A stretch of 64,000 bases of DNA. Source: AP-15 sp963788085. Its GTDB lineage: Bacteria > Pseudomonadota > Alphaproteobacteria > ATCC43930 > CGMCC-115725. Shown in pieces: positions 26,547 to 36,943 of this stretch. Location: assembly GCA_963788085.1 (NCBI GenBank), contig CAWBFS010000017.1, positions 186,001-250,000 of the forward strand, read 5' to 3'. The notes beneath the pieces are model-generated. The model made no database searches, was not told where the DNA came from, and saw only the letters and a program-made list of their open reading frames with translations. Within the stretch, counting starts at the first letter, position 1. Every line of letters begins with the position of its first letter. The position numbers and the translations under genes were made by a program.

Positions 26547-27655
26547 TGCCGCGGGGCGCCGCGATAGACCCTGTGGTATCGCCGGCCGAGGGCGGTCAGG
26601 ATCTCGTAACCGATCGTGCCGGCATCGGCGGCGGCGGCATCGACGCCGTAATCCTCATGCAACAACTCGACGAACCCACCGGGCCGCGCGCACGCAGGGT
26701 CGACGCCGGAGACGTCGAACACCACCAGATCCATTGAAACTCGACCGAGGAGTGGCACTCGTTTGCCGCCGATGCGGCCCGAGCCACGCTGGCTCACCGA
26801 GCGGAGCCAGCCATCCGCATAGCCGACCGCGACGGTTGCGAGGCGTCCCGGTCTGGCCATGACATGGGTCGCACCGTAGCCAACCGACTGACCCTGGTCA
26901 ACTTCACGTATCTGCAAAATCCTGCCTTTCAGGCGCACTATCTGGTGCATCGGATTGGGGCGGCCGGGTTGCGGATTGACGCCGTAGAGCGCGGCACCAG
27001 GACGGACAAAGTCGAAGTGAAACTTGGGTCCGAGAAATATGCCGGAGGACGCAGCGAGGCTGGCGGGAAACTGGGGGAGCCGCCGGCGCGCAGCAGAAAA
27101 ATGCTTGAGTTGGATCTCATTCAGCGGGTGATGGGGTTCCTCCGAACAGGCAAGATGGCTGATAAGGGCGCGCCATCGGATCGGGCCAGGCTTGCATAAA
27201 TCCTCGGCGAGTCGGTCGAACTCTCGGACGGTCAAGCCGAGACGGCCCATACCTGTATCTAAATGCAAAATCGCCCCTGTTCCGTGCCGCGATGCGGTTG
27301 ATCGCCAATCGGCGATCTGCCCGGGATCGTTGAGGACCGGGATGAGGCCGAATTCGATAAAGTCATCCGCGCAGCCGGGCAGCAGCCCGTTCAGAACAGT
27401 AATTTCGGCCGATTCGGGCAACACCCTGCGAAGCGCGATCCCTTCATCGATGGACGCGACGAAAAATCGCCGGCATCCCGCCGCGGCCAAGGCGGGTGCC
27501 ACCAGCGGGGCGCCTACGCCGTAGGCATCGGCCTTGACGACGGCGGCACATCCCGCCGGTTCAACCCGCCGCGCCAAGAGGCGCCAATTCGCCGCTATGC
27601 CTGCGAGGTCGACTTCGAGGATGGCGCCCGCGCGGTCGGCGGGATTGCCTGTCAT
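26540..27655 (-). CDS. alr: Alanine racemase
   Basis: A PLP enzyme that interconverts L- and D-alanine for peptidoglycan. The PLP lysine is K41 in VVKADAYGVG; the second catalytic residue is the tyrosine in QSVGYGATHV; LGRVSMDLVV and GYEILTALGRR close the C-terminal beta domain. Intact, 371 residues from the ATG at 27655 (a TTG two codons earlier is possible). It heads the alr-mlaE-mlaF-radA-cvpA-purF series. Confidence 0.96.
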   Translation of the reverse strand: MTGNPADRAGAILEVDLAGIAANWRLLARRVEPAGCAAVVKADAYGVGAPLVAPALAAAGCRRFFVASIDEGIALRRVLPESAEITVLNGLLPGCADDFIEFGLIPVLNDPGQIADWRSTASRHGTGAILHLDTGMGRLGLTVREFDRLAEDLCKPGPIRWRALISHLACSEEPHHPLNEIQLKHFSAARRRLPQFPASLAASSGIFLGPKFHFDFVRPGAALYGVNPQPGRPNPMHQIVRLKGRILQIREVDQGQSVGYGATHVMARPGRLATVAVGYADGWLRSVSQRGSGRIGGKRVPLLGRVSMDLVVFDVSGVDPACARPGGFVELLHEDYGVDAAAADAGTIGYEILTALGRRYHRVYRGAPRQC

Positions 27656-27684
27656 GTCCAACCGATCCGCGGTCCCCTACCGCG

Positions 27685-29220
27685 CTATGCTCGGGCCGCC
27701 ACGCTCGTCTCGCGGTGTCTGATCACCGCGTCCATTCCGAGCGAGCGGGCAACGGCATCGAGGCGGCGCTGGACCGTTTCGCCAACGAACAAGCTGCTCT
27801 CCGACGGCACATCGAGCGTAAGGGTATCGCCTGAGCGGCCGAGGCCGAGTTCCGCCAGAAGTTCTATCGAGCCGGCGCACAACGTATAGGCGAGACGCAG
27901 CGCGAGACCGAGCGTCCGCGCCTCGCTGGTCGCGCGCTCGTCGAGCAGCCGCTGAGTTGGCTCTTTCACCGGGTCCTCGGCCGAGCCGCCGTAGCGCGCA
28001 TGCAAGGCGGTCGCGACAAAAACCCGATCAGGGTGAGTGCTGCCGGCAAATGGCAGCGTCAAGCTCCGGATGAAGGCCTGCTTGGCGCGGTAGTCGGGGT
28101 GCTCGCTCCACGCCAGATCGCTGAGCCAGCATGCGGCGCGATGACGACGTCGAACCTCTTCGGAGAACTCGCCAAAGAGAGGCAACGTCCACTGCTGCAA
28201 CAAATCGCCGTCGAGGCGGAATCGGCTCTGACGCCGGCCGACGACCATATAGCCGGCGATCAGCGGATCCGGGATCCGCTCCTCTGCAGGAATGAGCCCA
28301 TATGCATAGCCTTCCCGCAAACCTAGAGCGGAAAAGACAACGCTTTGCGGTCCCGCGAAGGTTATCAGCTTACGCAGGACCAGTGCCGCGAGCGGCACCA
28401 CCTCCAGACGCCTACGCGAGATCGCGGTGATTCTCTCGAGCGATTTGCGAGACTGCCGGCCGATGATATCGAGGAAACCTTCGGCCTCCCTTCGGGAAAT
28501 CGTGTACCGGTGAATGATGTGGAGCGGATATTGCGTGTGCTCCATGTGTAGTCGGGCGATGGCACGCGCGGCTCCGCCGACCAAATACAACTTTCTTCCG
28601 GCCGCCGCGCGCAAAACCGAAACACCGGAGAACGCCCGCTCGATCGTTTCGGACAAACCTTTCGCGCGATCGGCGAATTCGGCAAGGCGAAGCGGGCCGA
28701 GCGGGAGACTGATGCCCTCGTCAATTTGACCGGTACCGCCGGGGGACAGTGTCCCGGGTCCAACACGAACCACCTCCACACTGCCGCCGCCGAGATCAGC
28801 GACAATTCCATCCGCGTCCGGAATCCCGGCGAGCACTCCTGCCGCGGAGAGCCGCGCCTCCTCTGCTCCGTCGATTATCTTAACCTGCACCCGGCACTGG
28901 CGTTCGACCTCGGCCGCAAAAGCCTGTCCGTCACTGGCGTCGCGGACGGCGGCAGTTGCCAGCGCCGCAAGATGATCGACGGCAATGGCGCGGGCAAAAG
29001 CGACGAAGCGGCGCAGATTGACCAGCGCCAGGGCGACCCCTTCTGGATTCAACCGGCCGGTGGACGAAATGCCGCGTCCAAGGCCGCACATGACCTTCTC
29101 GTTGAAGAGTGGAAACACTGCGGCCCCGAGCCGCTCAAAAACGACGAGGCGCAGCGAGTTCGAGCCGACATCGATGACGCCGATGCGCTCGGCTGCCGCA
29201 AGCGGATCGGGATCGAACAT
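27685..29220 (-). CDS. ppx: Exopolyphosphatase/guanosine pentaphosphate phosphohydrolase
   Basis: The Ppx/GppA family removes terminal phosphate from polyphosphate and/or pppGpp. The actin-like ATPase fold starts with GVIDVGSNSLRLVVFE and has TAAVRDASDG, IVADLGGGSVEVV and VVFSALGLREGYAYG. Intact, 511 residues from the ATG at 29220 (a TTG at 29238 is in frame and would overlap ppk by 14 bases). It directly follows ppk, so polyphosphate synthesis and breakdown genes are in one unit. Confidence 0.94.
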   Translation of the reverse strand: MFDPDPLAAAERIGVIDVGSNSLRLVVFERLGAAVFPLFNEKVMCGLGRGISSTGRLNPEGVALALVNLRRFVAFARAIAVDHLAALATAAVRDASDGQAFAAEVERQCRVQVKIIDGAEEARLSAAGVLAGIPDADGIVADLGGGSVEVVRVGPGTLSPGGTGQIDEGISLPLGPLRLAEFADRAKGLSETIERAFSGVSVLRAAAGRKLYLVGGAARAIARLHMEHTQYPLHIIHRYTISRREAEGFLDIIGRQSRKSLERITAISRRRLEVVPLAALVLRKLITFAGPQSVVFSALGLREGYAYGLIPAEERIPDPLIAGYMVVGRRQSRFRLDGDLLQQWTLPLFGEFSEEVRRRHRAACWLSDLAWSEHPDYRAKQAFIRSLTLPFAGSTHPDRVFVATALHARYGGSAEDPVKEPTQRLLDERATSEARTLGLALRLAYTLCAGSIELLAELGLGRSGDTLTLDVPSESSLFVGETVQRRLDAVARSLGMDAVIRHRETSVAARA

Positions 29221-29224
29221 CCGT

Positions 29225-31362
29225 TCAGCGCACGACAAGCCTTGGGTGACCTCGCCTGAGCGCCTTACCGCGCCCCGATAAACTCGGATTCGTCATGAAG
29301 TAAGTATGGGCGGAAAAGCCCTCTTCATCGGTCGGCACACGCTCGTAGTCCCCCGTAGGCAATAGACTCCAACTCTGCAGCGTATCGCGGAGATTCGCTA
29401 CCATGATTTCGTCGAGCACTTGGCGGTGAACTGTCGGGTTTTCGATCGGCACCGATGCTTCGACGCGCCCATCGAAATTGCGCGGCATCCAATCGGCCGA
29501 ACTGATGAACACCTTGGCCCGATCGGACGGCAGCTTATTGCCGTTGCCGAGGCAAACGATGCGACTGTGCTCGAGAAACCGCCCGATGATGCTCTTCACG
29601 CGGATGTTTTCGGAAAGGCCAGGAATGCCCGGTCGCAAACAGCAGATGCCGCGCACCACCAGGTCGATGCTCACCCCTGCCTGTGAGGCCTCATAAAGGA
29701 GGTCGATTATGGCGGGGTCGACGAGCGCGTTCAATTTCGCCCAGATCTGCGCCGGCTTGCCCTGCTTTGCGTTCTCGATCTCCGCTTCGATCAACTCGCC
29801 GAGCCGAGCCCTGAGCGTGAGGGGCGCGACCGCGATCTTCTCGAGGCTCGCGGGGCTGGCATAGCCCGTCATAAAATTGAACAGACGCGCGGCATCGCGG
29901 CACAATGCCGGATCACATGTGAAGAACGACAGATCGGTGTAAACCTTGGCTGTGTAGGGATGGTAATTGCCGGTCCCGAAATGAACATACGAACAAAGCT
30001 GGCCGCCCTCGCGACGCACGACCAAGGAAACTTTGGCGTGCGTCTTAAGTTCCAGGAAGCCGTAGACGACCTGCACGCCAGCCCGTTCGAGATCGCGGGC
30101 CCAACGGATATTGGCCTCCTCGTCGAAACGGGCCTTCAATTCGATCAGCGCTGTCACTGACTTCCCGGCTTCGGCCGCAGCGGCGAGCTCACGCACGATC
30201 GGACTGTCCTCGCTCGTGCGATAGAGGGTCTGCTTGACCGCCACGACCGCCGGGTCGCGCGCCGCCTGCCTTACGAACTGAACGACGACGTCGAAGCTTT
30301 CGTAGGGATGGTGGACAACGATGTCCTTCTGTCGAATCGCCGCAAAGCAATCCCCGCCGAAATCCCGGATGCGTTCGGGAAAGCGCGCATTATAGGGAGT
30401 GAAGACGAGGTCGGGCCGCTCGTCGACGATCAGCTGCTCGGTGTCATTGAGGCCAAGAATGCCATCGGTCGCAAATACGTCCGCCGGCGCCGCATCGAGC
30501 TTTTCCATCAGGAAGCGCCGCAGATCGGCCGGCATAGCCGAAATCAACCGCGAGGAGGATGGCATGACCGCGCCGCCGTCGTTTCAGCGCCGTCTCGAAG
30601 AGCCGGACCAGATCCTCCGCTTCCTCTTCGATCTCGACCTCACTGTCGCGCAGCAGCCGAAAAACGCCTTGCGCGACGACGGCAAAACCAGGGAACAGAT
30701 GATCGAGAAAGAGCGCGATCATCTGCTCGATCGGCAGAAACCGGATTTGGCTGCCCGGCAGCCGAACAAAGCGATCGATAGAGGATGGAAATCAGGGTCA
30801 ACGCCTGAAGGCGAATATTGTCGCTGACCCGCTCGAGCTCGAGCGCGAGGCCGAACCCGCGGTTGGCGACAAACGGAAAGGGATGAGCCGGGTCGAGCGC
30901 CAACGGCGTCAGGACCGGAAAGACCTCGGCCATAAAACGGTCTTCGAGCCACTCGCGATCACCCGGTTTCAGATCGCTCGGATCGATGACGCCGATCCCA
31001 GCTTCGTCGAGCTGCCGGCGCAACGCCAGCCAAGCGATCTGCTGGTCGGCCATCAGCTTGCCGGCCCTCCGCCTAATCGCCTCGAGCTGTTGCGCCGGGG
31101 TGAGCCCGTCCTGGCTCAGCGTCTTGATTCCGGCAAGATACTGGCCTTTCAGGCCGGCTACCCGCACCATATAGAATTCGTCGAGATTATTTGCCGAGAT
31201 CGACACGAAGCGGAGCCGTTCGAGCATCGGATGACGCAAATTGTCAGCCTCGGCAAGCACCCGTTCGTTGAAGGCGAGCCAAGAGAGCTCGCGATTGATA
31301 AAGCGTGCTTCGGAATGGAAATCGACGGACGCGATCTCGACGGGCTGGGCGCTGGTGCTCAT
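29225..31362 (-). CDS. ppk: Polyphosphate kinase Ppk1 (two frameshifts)
   Basis: Ppk1 polymerises the ATP gamma-phosphate into polyphosphate. The N-terminal part reads FINRELSWLAFNERVLAEA and SANNLDEFYMVRVAGLKGQ; the catalytic part has HHPYESFDVVVQFV, AVKQTLYRTSED, THAKVSLVVRRE and the autophosphorylation histidine in FGTGNYHPYTAKVYTD. The frame shifts near 30780 (after ALTLISIL) and near 30560 (after RRRRGHAI), giving three open pieces that together make about 712 residues, the normal size. The stop lies just before the ppx start. Confidence 0.93.
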
Positions 31363-31511
31363 TTACCGCTCTCCCGGCGGAGCTGGAGGATAACCCTCGA
31401 CGCAGAACTCTATCTTTCCGGTGAAAGAGTGTCATGTCTTGCGCTTGTGCGCATGATCGAGCGCCATGCGGTCGAGCATGAAGGGCGCAGCGCCCGGCGA
31501 AGAGGTCTGAG

Positions 31512-32033
31512 ATGAACATGCTGCACTTGCTGCGCCACGCGAAGTCGAGCGCTGGAGAGGATGTCGAGGATCACGAGCGGCCATTGAGCGGGCGCGGCCG
31601 CAAGACGGCGCGTCGGGTCGGCAGAAATCTCTCCGCCAAGCTCGGCGCGATCGATCTTATTCTCTGTTCGAGCGCGCGGCGAACCCGCGAGACGCTCGAT
31701 CTGATCCTCCACGAGTTTTCGCCCGCGCCGCCCACGTCGATCGAGGACGGACTGTATCTCGCCTCGCGAGGAAAGCTGATGGCGCGCCTGGGCCGCCTCG
31801 ACGCACGCAATGTCAATGTATTGCTGATCGGTCATAATCCGGGGCTTCGTGACCTGGCGGTTGCGCTCGCCGACAAGAATTCGCCGGTTTTCCAGGCGCT
31901 CGCCTCCGGCAAGTTTCCAACTGCTGCCTGTGTCAGCTTCCGGGTCCCCGCCGACTGGTCGGTTCTGGCCTCATCGCGGCACGAGTTGATCGGTTACGTT
32001 ACACCCAAATCGCTGGCCGACGAAGACCCGTGA
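31512..32033 (+). CDS. Histidine phosphatase SixA-like
   Basis: A 173-residue intact protein of the histidine phosphatase superfamily. The catalytic RHG-type motif is LLRHAKS with H9; a second histidine is in LLIGHNPGL near 111. SixA in E. coli dephosphorylates phosphohistidine on HPt/EIINtr-type proteins. It is divergent from ppk (149-base gap) and converges with hdaA, with a 40-base overlap. Substrate protein not known. Confidence 0.88.
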   Translation: MNMLHLLRHAKSSAGEDVEDHERPLSGRGRKTARRVGRNLSAKLGAIDLILCSSARRTRETLDLILHEFSPAPPTSIEDGLYLASRGKLMARLGRLDARNVNVLLIGHNPGLRDLAVALADKNSPVFQALASGKFPTAACVSFRVPADWSVLASSRHELIGYVTPKSLADEDP

Positions 32034-32710
32034 GCCCCGGCTTTTGAAACCCCGGCTTCTGAAACGACTTGGCGCGCCAGCGGCACGGTGATCGCGCGGC
32101 GGTCGCGCAGCGAAACCACATCGAGCCGGGAGGTCATCTCGGCGGCTGCCGCGAAAGACCGCTCGATGTGCGTAAGTAGATACGCGATCACCTCCGGCGC
32201 GACGCGCAGCTGCCGGTCGGCAAAGTGCTTGACGAGAACCGCCCCGAGGAGGGCATCATCGGGCAAGCCGATCTCGATAGCCAAGATCGCGCGCAACCGC
32301 GAATCGAGATCGGGCAGCACGACGGTCCAGGCGGCGGGCGGCTGGCGAGCGGCCACTAAAAGGCTGCCCCGGCTTTCGATGCAGAAATTGTAAAGGTGGA
32401 GCAGTGCGAGCTCGGACGCGCGATCGGCGCCATCGATCGCGACGCGATGCCGCCGCTCTGAGACAAGACGAGCTACCATCTCGACGCTGAGCGCTTCGCC
32501 AGGCACGATGACACCCGCTGTCTGGGCACACCAGAGGTGGACTAGATGCGTCTTCCCGCAGCCCGCCGGCCCATGCAGCGCCAGGGCCCGGGAGGGCCAA
32601 TCGGACCACCGGTCTATCCACGCAATTGCTGCGGCGTTGCTGTCCGAGATCAGGAAATCGGTGCGGCTCAAGGCGATGCGGCGGGGCAGATCGAAGGTGA
32701 GCTGCGTCAT
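31994..32710 (-). CDS. hdaA: DnaA-related regulatory inactivator HdaA
   Basis: A 238-residue AAA+ protein matching the short DnaA homolog Hda/HdaA, which with the DNA clamp stimulates ATP hydrolysis by DnaA and limits re-initiation. QLTFDLPRR near the N-terminus fits the clamp-binding motif (QL-x-LP) of Hda; the P-loop GPAGCGKT is at 47-54. The last 20 residues (after VARQVVSEAG) overlap sixA by 40 bases and look unconserved, so the true end may be earlier. The neighbour pgsA follows the usual alphaproteobacterial order. Confidence 0.9.
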   Translation of the reverse strand: MTQLTFDLPRRIALSRTDFLISDSNAAAIAWIDRWSDWPSRALALHGPAGCGKTHLVHLWCAQTAGVIVPGEALSVEMVARLVSERRHRVAIDGADRASELALLHLYNFCIESRGSLLVAARQPPAAWTVVLPDLDSRLRAILAIEIGLPDDALLGAVLVKHFADRQLRVAPEVIAYLLTHIERSFAAAAEMTSRLDVVSLRDRRAITVPLARQVVSEAGVSKAGAHGSSSASDLGVT

Positions 32711-32765
32711 GACTTCAGAACTCGAACCGGTCCGGTAACCACCACCAGTGCCCGACCGAATATGC

Positions 32766-33332
32766 TCACAGGGCCTGCTCCGAATGCGCAAGGATGCGGG
32801 CCCACCGCAGGAGATAGGTCAATCCCGAAACGACCGTGGTCACGGCGACCGCAATCCCCAGCACCTCATCGACCGGGCCTGCTTCGGCGCCCAAGCCACG
32901 TCGAGCCAACACATAGCCGACCATCGCGACCTGCACGCCTGTGTTGACTTTGCTGATGAAGAGAGGGTGGGTGAGTTTCGGCAGTGCGGAGATCGCCTGG
33001 ATCAGTAAAAAGCCGCCGATAATCATGATATCGCGAAAGACCACAAGGACGACGAGCCAGGCCCAGATCTGGCCGGCAATGCCGAGAGTGACATAAACGC
33101 TGACGAGGAGCACCTTGTCGGCGAGGGGATCCAATAGCGCGCCCAATCGCGTGCGCCGGTCGAAGCGCTTCGCAATAAAGCCGTCGAGCGCGTCGGAAAT
33201 CCCTGCGACAACGAAAACCCAGAAAGCGGCCCAGTACCTCCCGTCGAGAATCAGCGAGATCGCCAGCGGGACCAGCAGCAGCCGTCCCAGCGAAATCAAA
33301 TTCGGGAGATTGAGCCCGAGCCCACTCATCAT
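32766..33332 (-). CDS. CDP-alcohol phosphatidyltransferase, PgsA-like
   Basis: A 188-residue membrane protein with the CDP-alcohol phosphotransferase motif, here DALDGFIAKRF then GALLDPLADK; the aspartates are in place and the usual arginine after A is lysine. About five hydrophobic segments. Family members make phosphatidylglycerophosphate; the length and LPNLISLGRLLLVPLA start fit PgsA. A second pgsA-like gene is common in this group, so whether this is the essential one cannot be told. Intact. Confidence 0.86.
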   Translation of the reverse strand: MMSGLGLNLPNLISLGRLLLVPLAISLILDGRYWAAFWVFVVAGISDALDGFIAKRFDRRTRLGALLDPLADKVLLVSVYVTLGIAGQIWAWLVVLVVFRDIMIIGGFLLIQAISALPKLTHPLFISKVNTGVQVAMVGYVLARRGLGAEAGPVDEVLGIAVAVTTVVSGLTYLLRWARILAHSEQAL

Positions 33333-33371
33333 GGTTGCCGGAATGCAGGATCAGCATTCCCGCGGCCGTGC

Positions 33372-34576
33372 CTAGCGCGCACTCGCCGCGCCCGAGGGCT
33401 GAATCCGCCAGATCGGATCGCCGCCGCCGAGATCGAGATTGACCTCGGCTAGGCTGGATTTCAGCTGATCCTGAGTGCCGACATACTTGACCTCAATTCT
33501 CGCTTCCTGACGACTGAGCGACAACAGGTCGATTTTTCGGATCGCGCTGACCGAAGCGAGGCGGCCGCGCACCTGAACCCATTCCCCGAGACTGGTGATG
33601 GGAACGGTGACCGCAAGGCTCGCCGGCTGATCGGAATGCGCGTCGGCATTCCGTTTGGCGCCGCTCTCGATATCCGCAGCGGTTGCTTCTGCCGCCCTCT
33701 CTCAGAAGGTCGGCTTCGCTTTCTCCGGGAGCTGGCCTCGAACGAAGCTTGCTTGCGTATCGACGAGGTGCCCGAAGCGATATCGCTTCACCGTTACATC
33801 GAGCCCGGCAAGCTTGTCGCCTTGTCGCCGCGCTGTCGCCAACGCGACGACCGCTTCGGACCCTCGATTTCGTTGTGCGATCGCGGTCAGCGCGTCGGAT
33901 TTGCCGGATCCGGCCTTCTCCGCGTCAATCGCCGCTAGATCTCCGGCATCGCCCAGCGGCAGCACCAGGCGACCTGGTCCGGAACCGGCCGGCACGTTGC
34001 GACCAGGCCATGCGCCACGCATTAGGGTCGTCCCACAGGACGAGATTCGACCCGTCTCTGGTAGACCGGCAGAACGACGATGGCCCGATTGCCGCTCTCG
34101 GCGGATGGCTTGCTGCCGCCTTCCGCGGAGCTTTTGCCGCCGCTGTCCGCAGGGCTTTTGTCCGGCGCGCTCTTGCTGCCGCTTCCGGCTGGCGCAGTTT
34201 CGGCAACCCGGACCAGCCGCCGCACCTTGGACGGCCGGAAGTGAAAGGTGTAGTCGGCAACATAACGCACGGCCGACATGTGTTCGTTTGCCACCTCGAA
34301 ACTGGCGACCATGTCGGTGATCGTCTTGTCGTCGAGCTTTGGCGCTTTGGCAGGTTCGGACGCACCGGAGAGACGCTCGATGACGGCGGCGAGGGCACGC
34401 CTTTGCCCATCGACGCGAGCCAGCTCCCGCGCCGCCGCGGCGTTGTCCGCCGTCGCATCTACCTTCACCGTTGCCGAATAGGCCTCGTCAGATTCCTGCG
34501 CAGGGGCCGGTCCCGCCCGCATTGCGACTGCTCCCAGCAGCAGGAGGGCGCACGCGGTCATCAGCCGCAGAGCCAT
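33372..34576 (-). CDS. DUF2066 domain secreted protein (frame broken at least three times)
   Basis: The N-terminus (MALRLMTACALLLLGAV, cleavage near AMRAGPAPAQ) is a Sec signal. The next block, ATVKVDATADNAAAARELA through RRALAAVIERLSG, is the DUF2066 start. A low-complexity Ser/Gly/Lys linker (about 130-160) follows, then VVLPVY and LVLWDDPNAWRMAW. After that the frame moves several times: a middle block (LPLGDAGDLAAIDAEKA) and a final block (VRGRLASVSAIRKIDLLSL, ending at 33372) are both in other registers. Function of DUF2066 proteins is unknown; synteny with purN and pgsA is typical of Alphaproteobacteria. Confidence 0.75.
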
Positions 34577-34718
34577 TGCAAACCGCCTCTGACCCGATAT
34601 CTTCGCGGCCGTCGGCCGCCGCGCAGCGGTCATACAGCAGTTTTTGCGAGGACGCCATCAACAGCCGGACCCGCCGGGCGGTCGACCCGGAACGGCCCCC
34701 CAAAGCCGGAAAGCCGCG

Positions 34719-35429
34719 GTGGCGCGGCTGAGGATCGGCGTGCTGATCTCGGGCCGGGGCTCCAATCTGCAGGCCCTGGTTGCGGCATCTTCGGCTGAGC
34801 CTTACCCCGCCGAGATTGCTCTCGTCATCAGCAGCCGGGCCGGAGCGGCGGGCATCGGCGTCGCGGCCTCCGCTGGCATTCCGGTCGTGGTCATCCCGCA
34901 TCGCGATCGGCGCGCCTTCGCCAATGAGGCGCAGCTGCTGCTTTTGGAGCGCCGGGTCGAGCTCGTCTGCCTTGCCGGCTTCATGCGGATATTGGATGCG
35001 AATTTCGTGGAGGCGTGGCGCGACCGGATGGTCAATATTCATCCCTCGCTGCTCCCCTCCTTCCGCGGCCTACATGCGCAGCGGCAGGCGCTCGCAGCCG
35101 GCGTGCGCTTTGCCGGCTGCACCGTTCATTTCGTCCGCCCGGAACTCGACTGTGGGCCGATCATCGCTCAGGCGGTCGTGCCGGTCCATCCGGATGACGA
35201 CGAGGCGCGGCTGTCGACGCGAATCCTCGAGTCCGAGCATCGGCTCTACCCACTTGCCGTGCGGCTGATTGCGGAAGGACGGGTCCGGGTCGTCCGCGGG
35301 ATCGTCCGCGGGGGCGTCCCCGGGGGGATCGCCGAGCGGGTCGAGATCGTGAACGCCCAAATCCCGGATGTTTTGGCGCTTAACCCGCAGGATTGCTCCG
35401 GCGACCCGCTTGCCTCGAACCCAGGCTAG
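34719..35429 (+). CDS. purN: Phosphoribosylglycinamide formyltransferase PurN
   Basis: PurN transfers a formyl group from 10-formyl-THF to GAR. GVLISGRGSNLQAL opens the protein; catalytic N and H are in NIHPSLLPSF, the aspartate is in ELDCGPIIAQ. Intact, 236 residues from GTG at 34719, with C-terminal extra residues after about 200. In most relatives purM lies directly upstream; here only a 142-base divergent spacer to the DUF2066 gene is present and it shows no purM coding. Confidence 0.94.
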   Translation: MARLRIGVLISGRGSNLQALVAASSAEPYPAEIALVISSRAGAAGIGVAASAGIPVVVIPHRDRRAFANEAQLLLLERRVELVCLAGFMRILDANFVEAWRDRMVNIHPSLLPSFRGLHAQRQALAAGVRFAGCTVHFVRPELDCGPIIAQAVVPVHPDDDEARLSTRILESEHRLYPLAVRLIAEGRVRVVRGIVRGGVPGGIAERVEIVNAQIPDVLALNPQDCSGDPLASNPG

Positions 35430-35472
35430 GATAGGCTATCTCTGCAATGTCTTTCCGTAGCGGATAGGAGCG

Positions 35473-35598
35473 ATGGCGCTAGTCGATCCCAATTTCGAGC
35501 AGCATCGTCAGACCTGGATCGGTTTCACCCGGGTGGTCAGATACGCGCTGGCCGTGATCGTTCTCATCCTGATCGGTCTGGCGATCTTTACCTTGTGA
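35473..35598 (+). CDS. aa3-type cytochrome c oxidase subunit IV
   Basis: A 41-residue protein: short polar N-terminus with MALVDPNFEQHRQTW followed by one transmembrane helix (GFTRVVRYALAVIVLILIGL). The H-x-x-T-W segment just before the helix is the family signature of the small subunit IV attached to alphaproteobacterial aa3 oxidases. GGATAGGAG is a good ribosome site 6 bases before the ATG at 35473. The other oxidase genes are not in the window; the gene is commonly a loner. Its end overlaps the convergent ligase gene by 11 bases. Confidence 0.88.
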   Translation: MALVDPNFEQHRQTWIGFTRVVRYALAVIVLILIGLAIFTL

Positions 35599-36943
35599 CC
35601 GGGCGGCGCACCGAAGAGAAAGCCTTGGATGCGCTCGCGTCCGGAGGCAAGGCGGCATGACCGGCCGCGCGCGCCATGACCAAGACCAAAAAAAGCGAGA
35701 ACGACAAGGTGCCGAGCCACCACTCCTGCCATATGCCGTAAGTGGCAAAGCATCCGACAAACGCGATCGTGAGACTGGCGCCAGCCGCGGCGGCGAACAG
35801 CGGCGGCCACTCGACGCGGGCGAGTGCGCCCCAGACAATCGCTGTCAGCAGCGCGAACAGCGCCGCGCCAGGCGCACCGAGTTCGAGCCAGACCTGCAGT
35901 GCTGCATTGTGCGGATGCAGCGGCATCCAAGTCTCGCCGGGTCTGATCGGCTCGTCGCCGCCCGGAATGGCGCGCGACGAGTCCAAGCCCCAGCCGGTAA
36001 CCGGCCGCTCGGCAATCCGATCGCCGGCAAACGACCAGATCAGCAGACGGTGACCAGCCGAGATTTTAAAGCTGTCGGCCGTCTCGCCGAGACCGGGCAA
36101 TCGCTCGAGCCGCGCGAAAGTCAGCGGTGCCGCGATGATCGCGGCCACCGAAATCGCCAGAGCGACCCCGGCGACAACCGGGCGTGCCCGGCAGAGGAGC
36201 AAACCGATTGCCAGTCCCGCGAGCAGCACCGCCTTCGCTGCGGTCCCCGCCAACTCGTAAACCGTAACGGCCGTCGCGGCCGCGAGCAGAATTGCGAAGA
36301 TCGACTGACCGAGAGAAATCAAAAAGGCGCTCGCCGGCAAGACCAAAAGCGCAAACGAGATCGAAGCCTGGTTGAGCTGGGTTGGCCGATAAGCGCGGTC
36401 GGAGACGAGCGAGCTCAAGCCGCCGGCGCTGGTGAGCTCGATCGACACCATGCCGATTCCGAGCGCCATTCCGATGAGCAATAGGGATGTCAGGCGCCGC
36501 GGTGCGGCGACCAGGGCGGCTCCGGCAGCAAGCGCGAGCCCGACGGCGAATAGGCCGGCGAGTCGGGCAGCCACCACCAAACTCCGCACTGGATTGACCG
36601 ACCACACGGCCGAGGCTGTCCCCCATAGCAGGAGACCCCCGAGCAACATCGCGGCAACCAGGAAGATTCGGGTCAGCTTCATCCCGCTTGCCGACAGCAC
36701 CAAACCGGCCGCGCACAGCCCGGCAACCGAGACGAGCGCGGCCACGCCGCGAGGCAGCACGACGAGGAGCGGAAAAAATAGCAGGGCCGCTGTGTCGAGA
36801 CCGGCCTCGGACCACGCCGCGACGCGCCGGGCAAAGCGGTTTCGCAAGAGTGGCAAACGTTGCGATGGCGAACCTTCCGGCCGCACCGTGGGAAAGGTGC
36901 CCCCGGTCAAAGAGACGGGCTCAGACGGATCTGCCGCCCTCAC
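35588..36943 (-). CDS. O-antigen ligase-like (Wzy_C) membrane protein
   Basis: About 451 residues with 10 to 12 hydrophobic segments, including an extended region (AALLFFPLLVVLPRGVAALV onward) and a periplasmic loop holding PVTGWGLDSSR and HPHNAALQVWLELGAPG, the HxxN...E signature of O-antigen ligase/polymerase (Wzy_C) proteins. It would join or polymerise sugar chains on lipid carriers. Start GTG at 36943 shares one base with the ndk stop. Intact. Confidence 0.82.
   Translation of the reverse strand: MRAADPSEPVSLTGGTFPTVRPEGSPSQRLPLLRNRFARRVAAWSEAGLDTAALLFFPLLVVLPRGVAALVSVAGLCAAGLVLSASGMKLTRIFLVAAMLLGGLLLWGTASAVWSVNPVRSLVVAARLAGLFAVGLALAAGAALVAAPRRLTSLLLIGMALGIGMVSIELTSAGGLSSLVSDRAYRPTQLNQASISFALLVLPASAFLISLGQSIFAILLAAATAVTVYELAGTAAKAVLLAGLAIGLLLCRARPVVAGVALAISVAAIIAAPLTFARLERLPGLGETADSFKISAGHRLLIWSFAGDRIAERPVTGWGLDSSRAIPGGDEPIRPGETWMPLHPHNAALQVWLELGAPGAALFALLTAIVWGALARVEWPPLFAAAAGASLTIAFVGCFATYGIWQEWWLGTLSFSLFLVLVMARAAGHAALPPDASASKAFSSVRRPVTR

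Noticed and set aside
31436..31511. Short frame (MIERHAVEHEGRSARRR) before sixA
   Set aside because: About 20 codons with no ribosome site, ending at the sixA start; more likely leader sequence.
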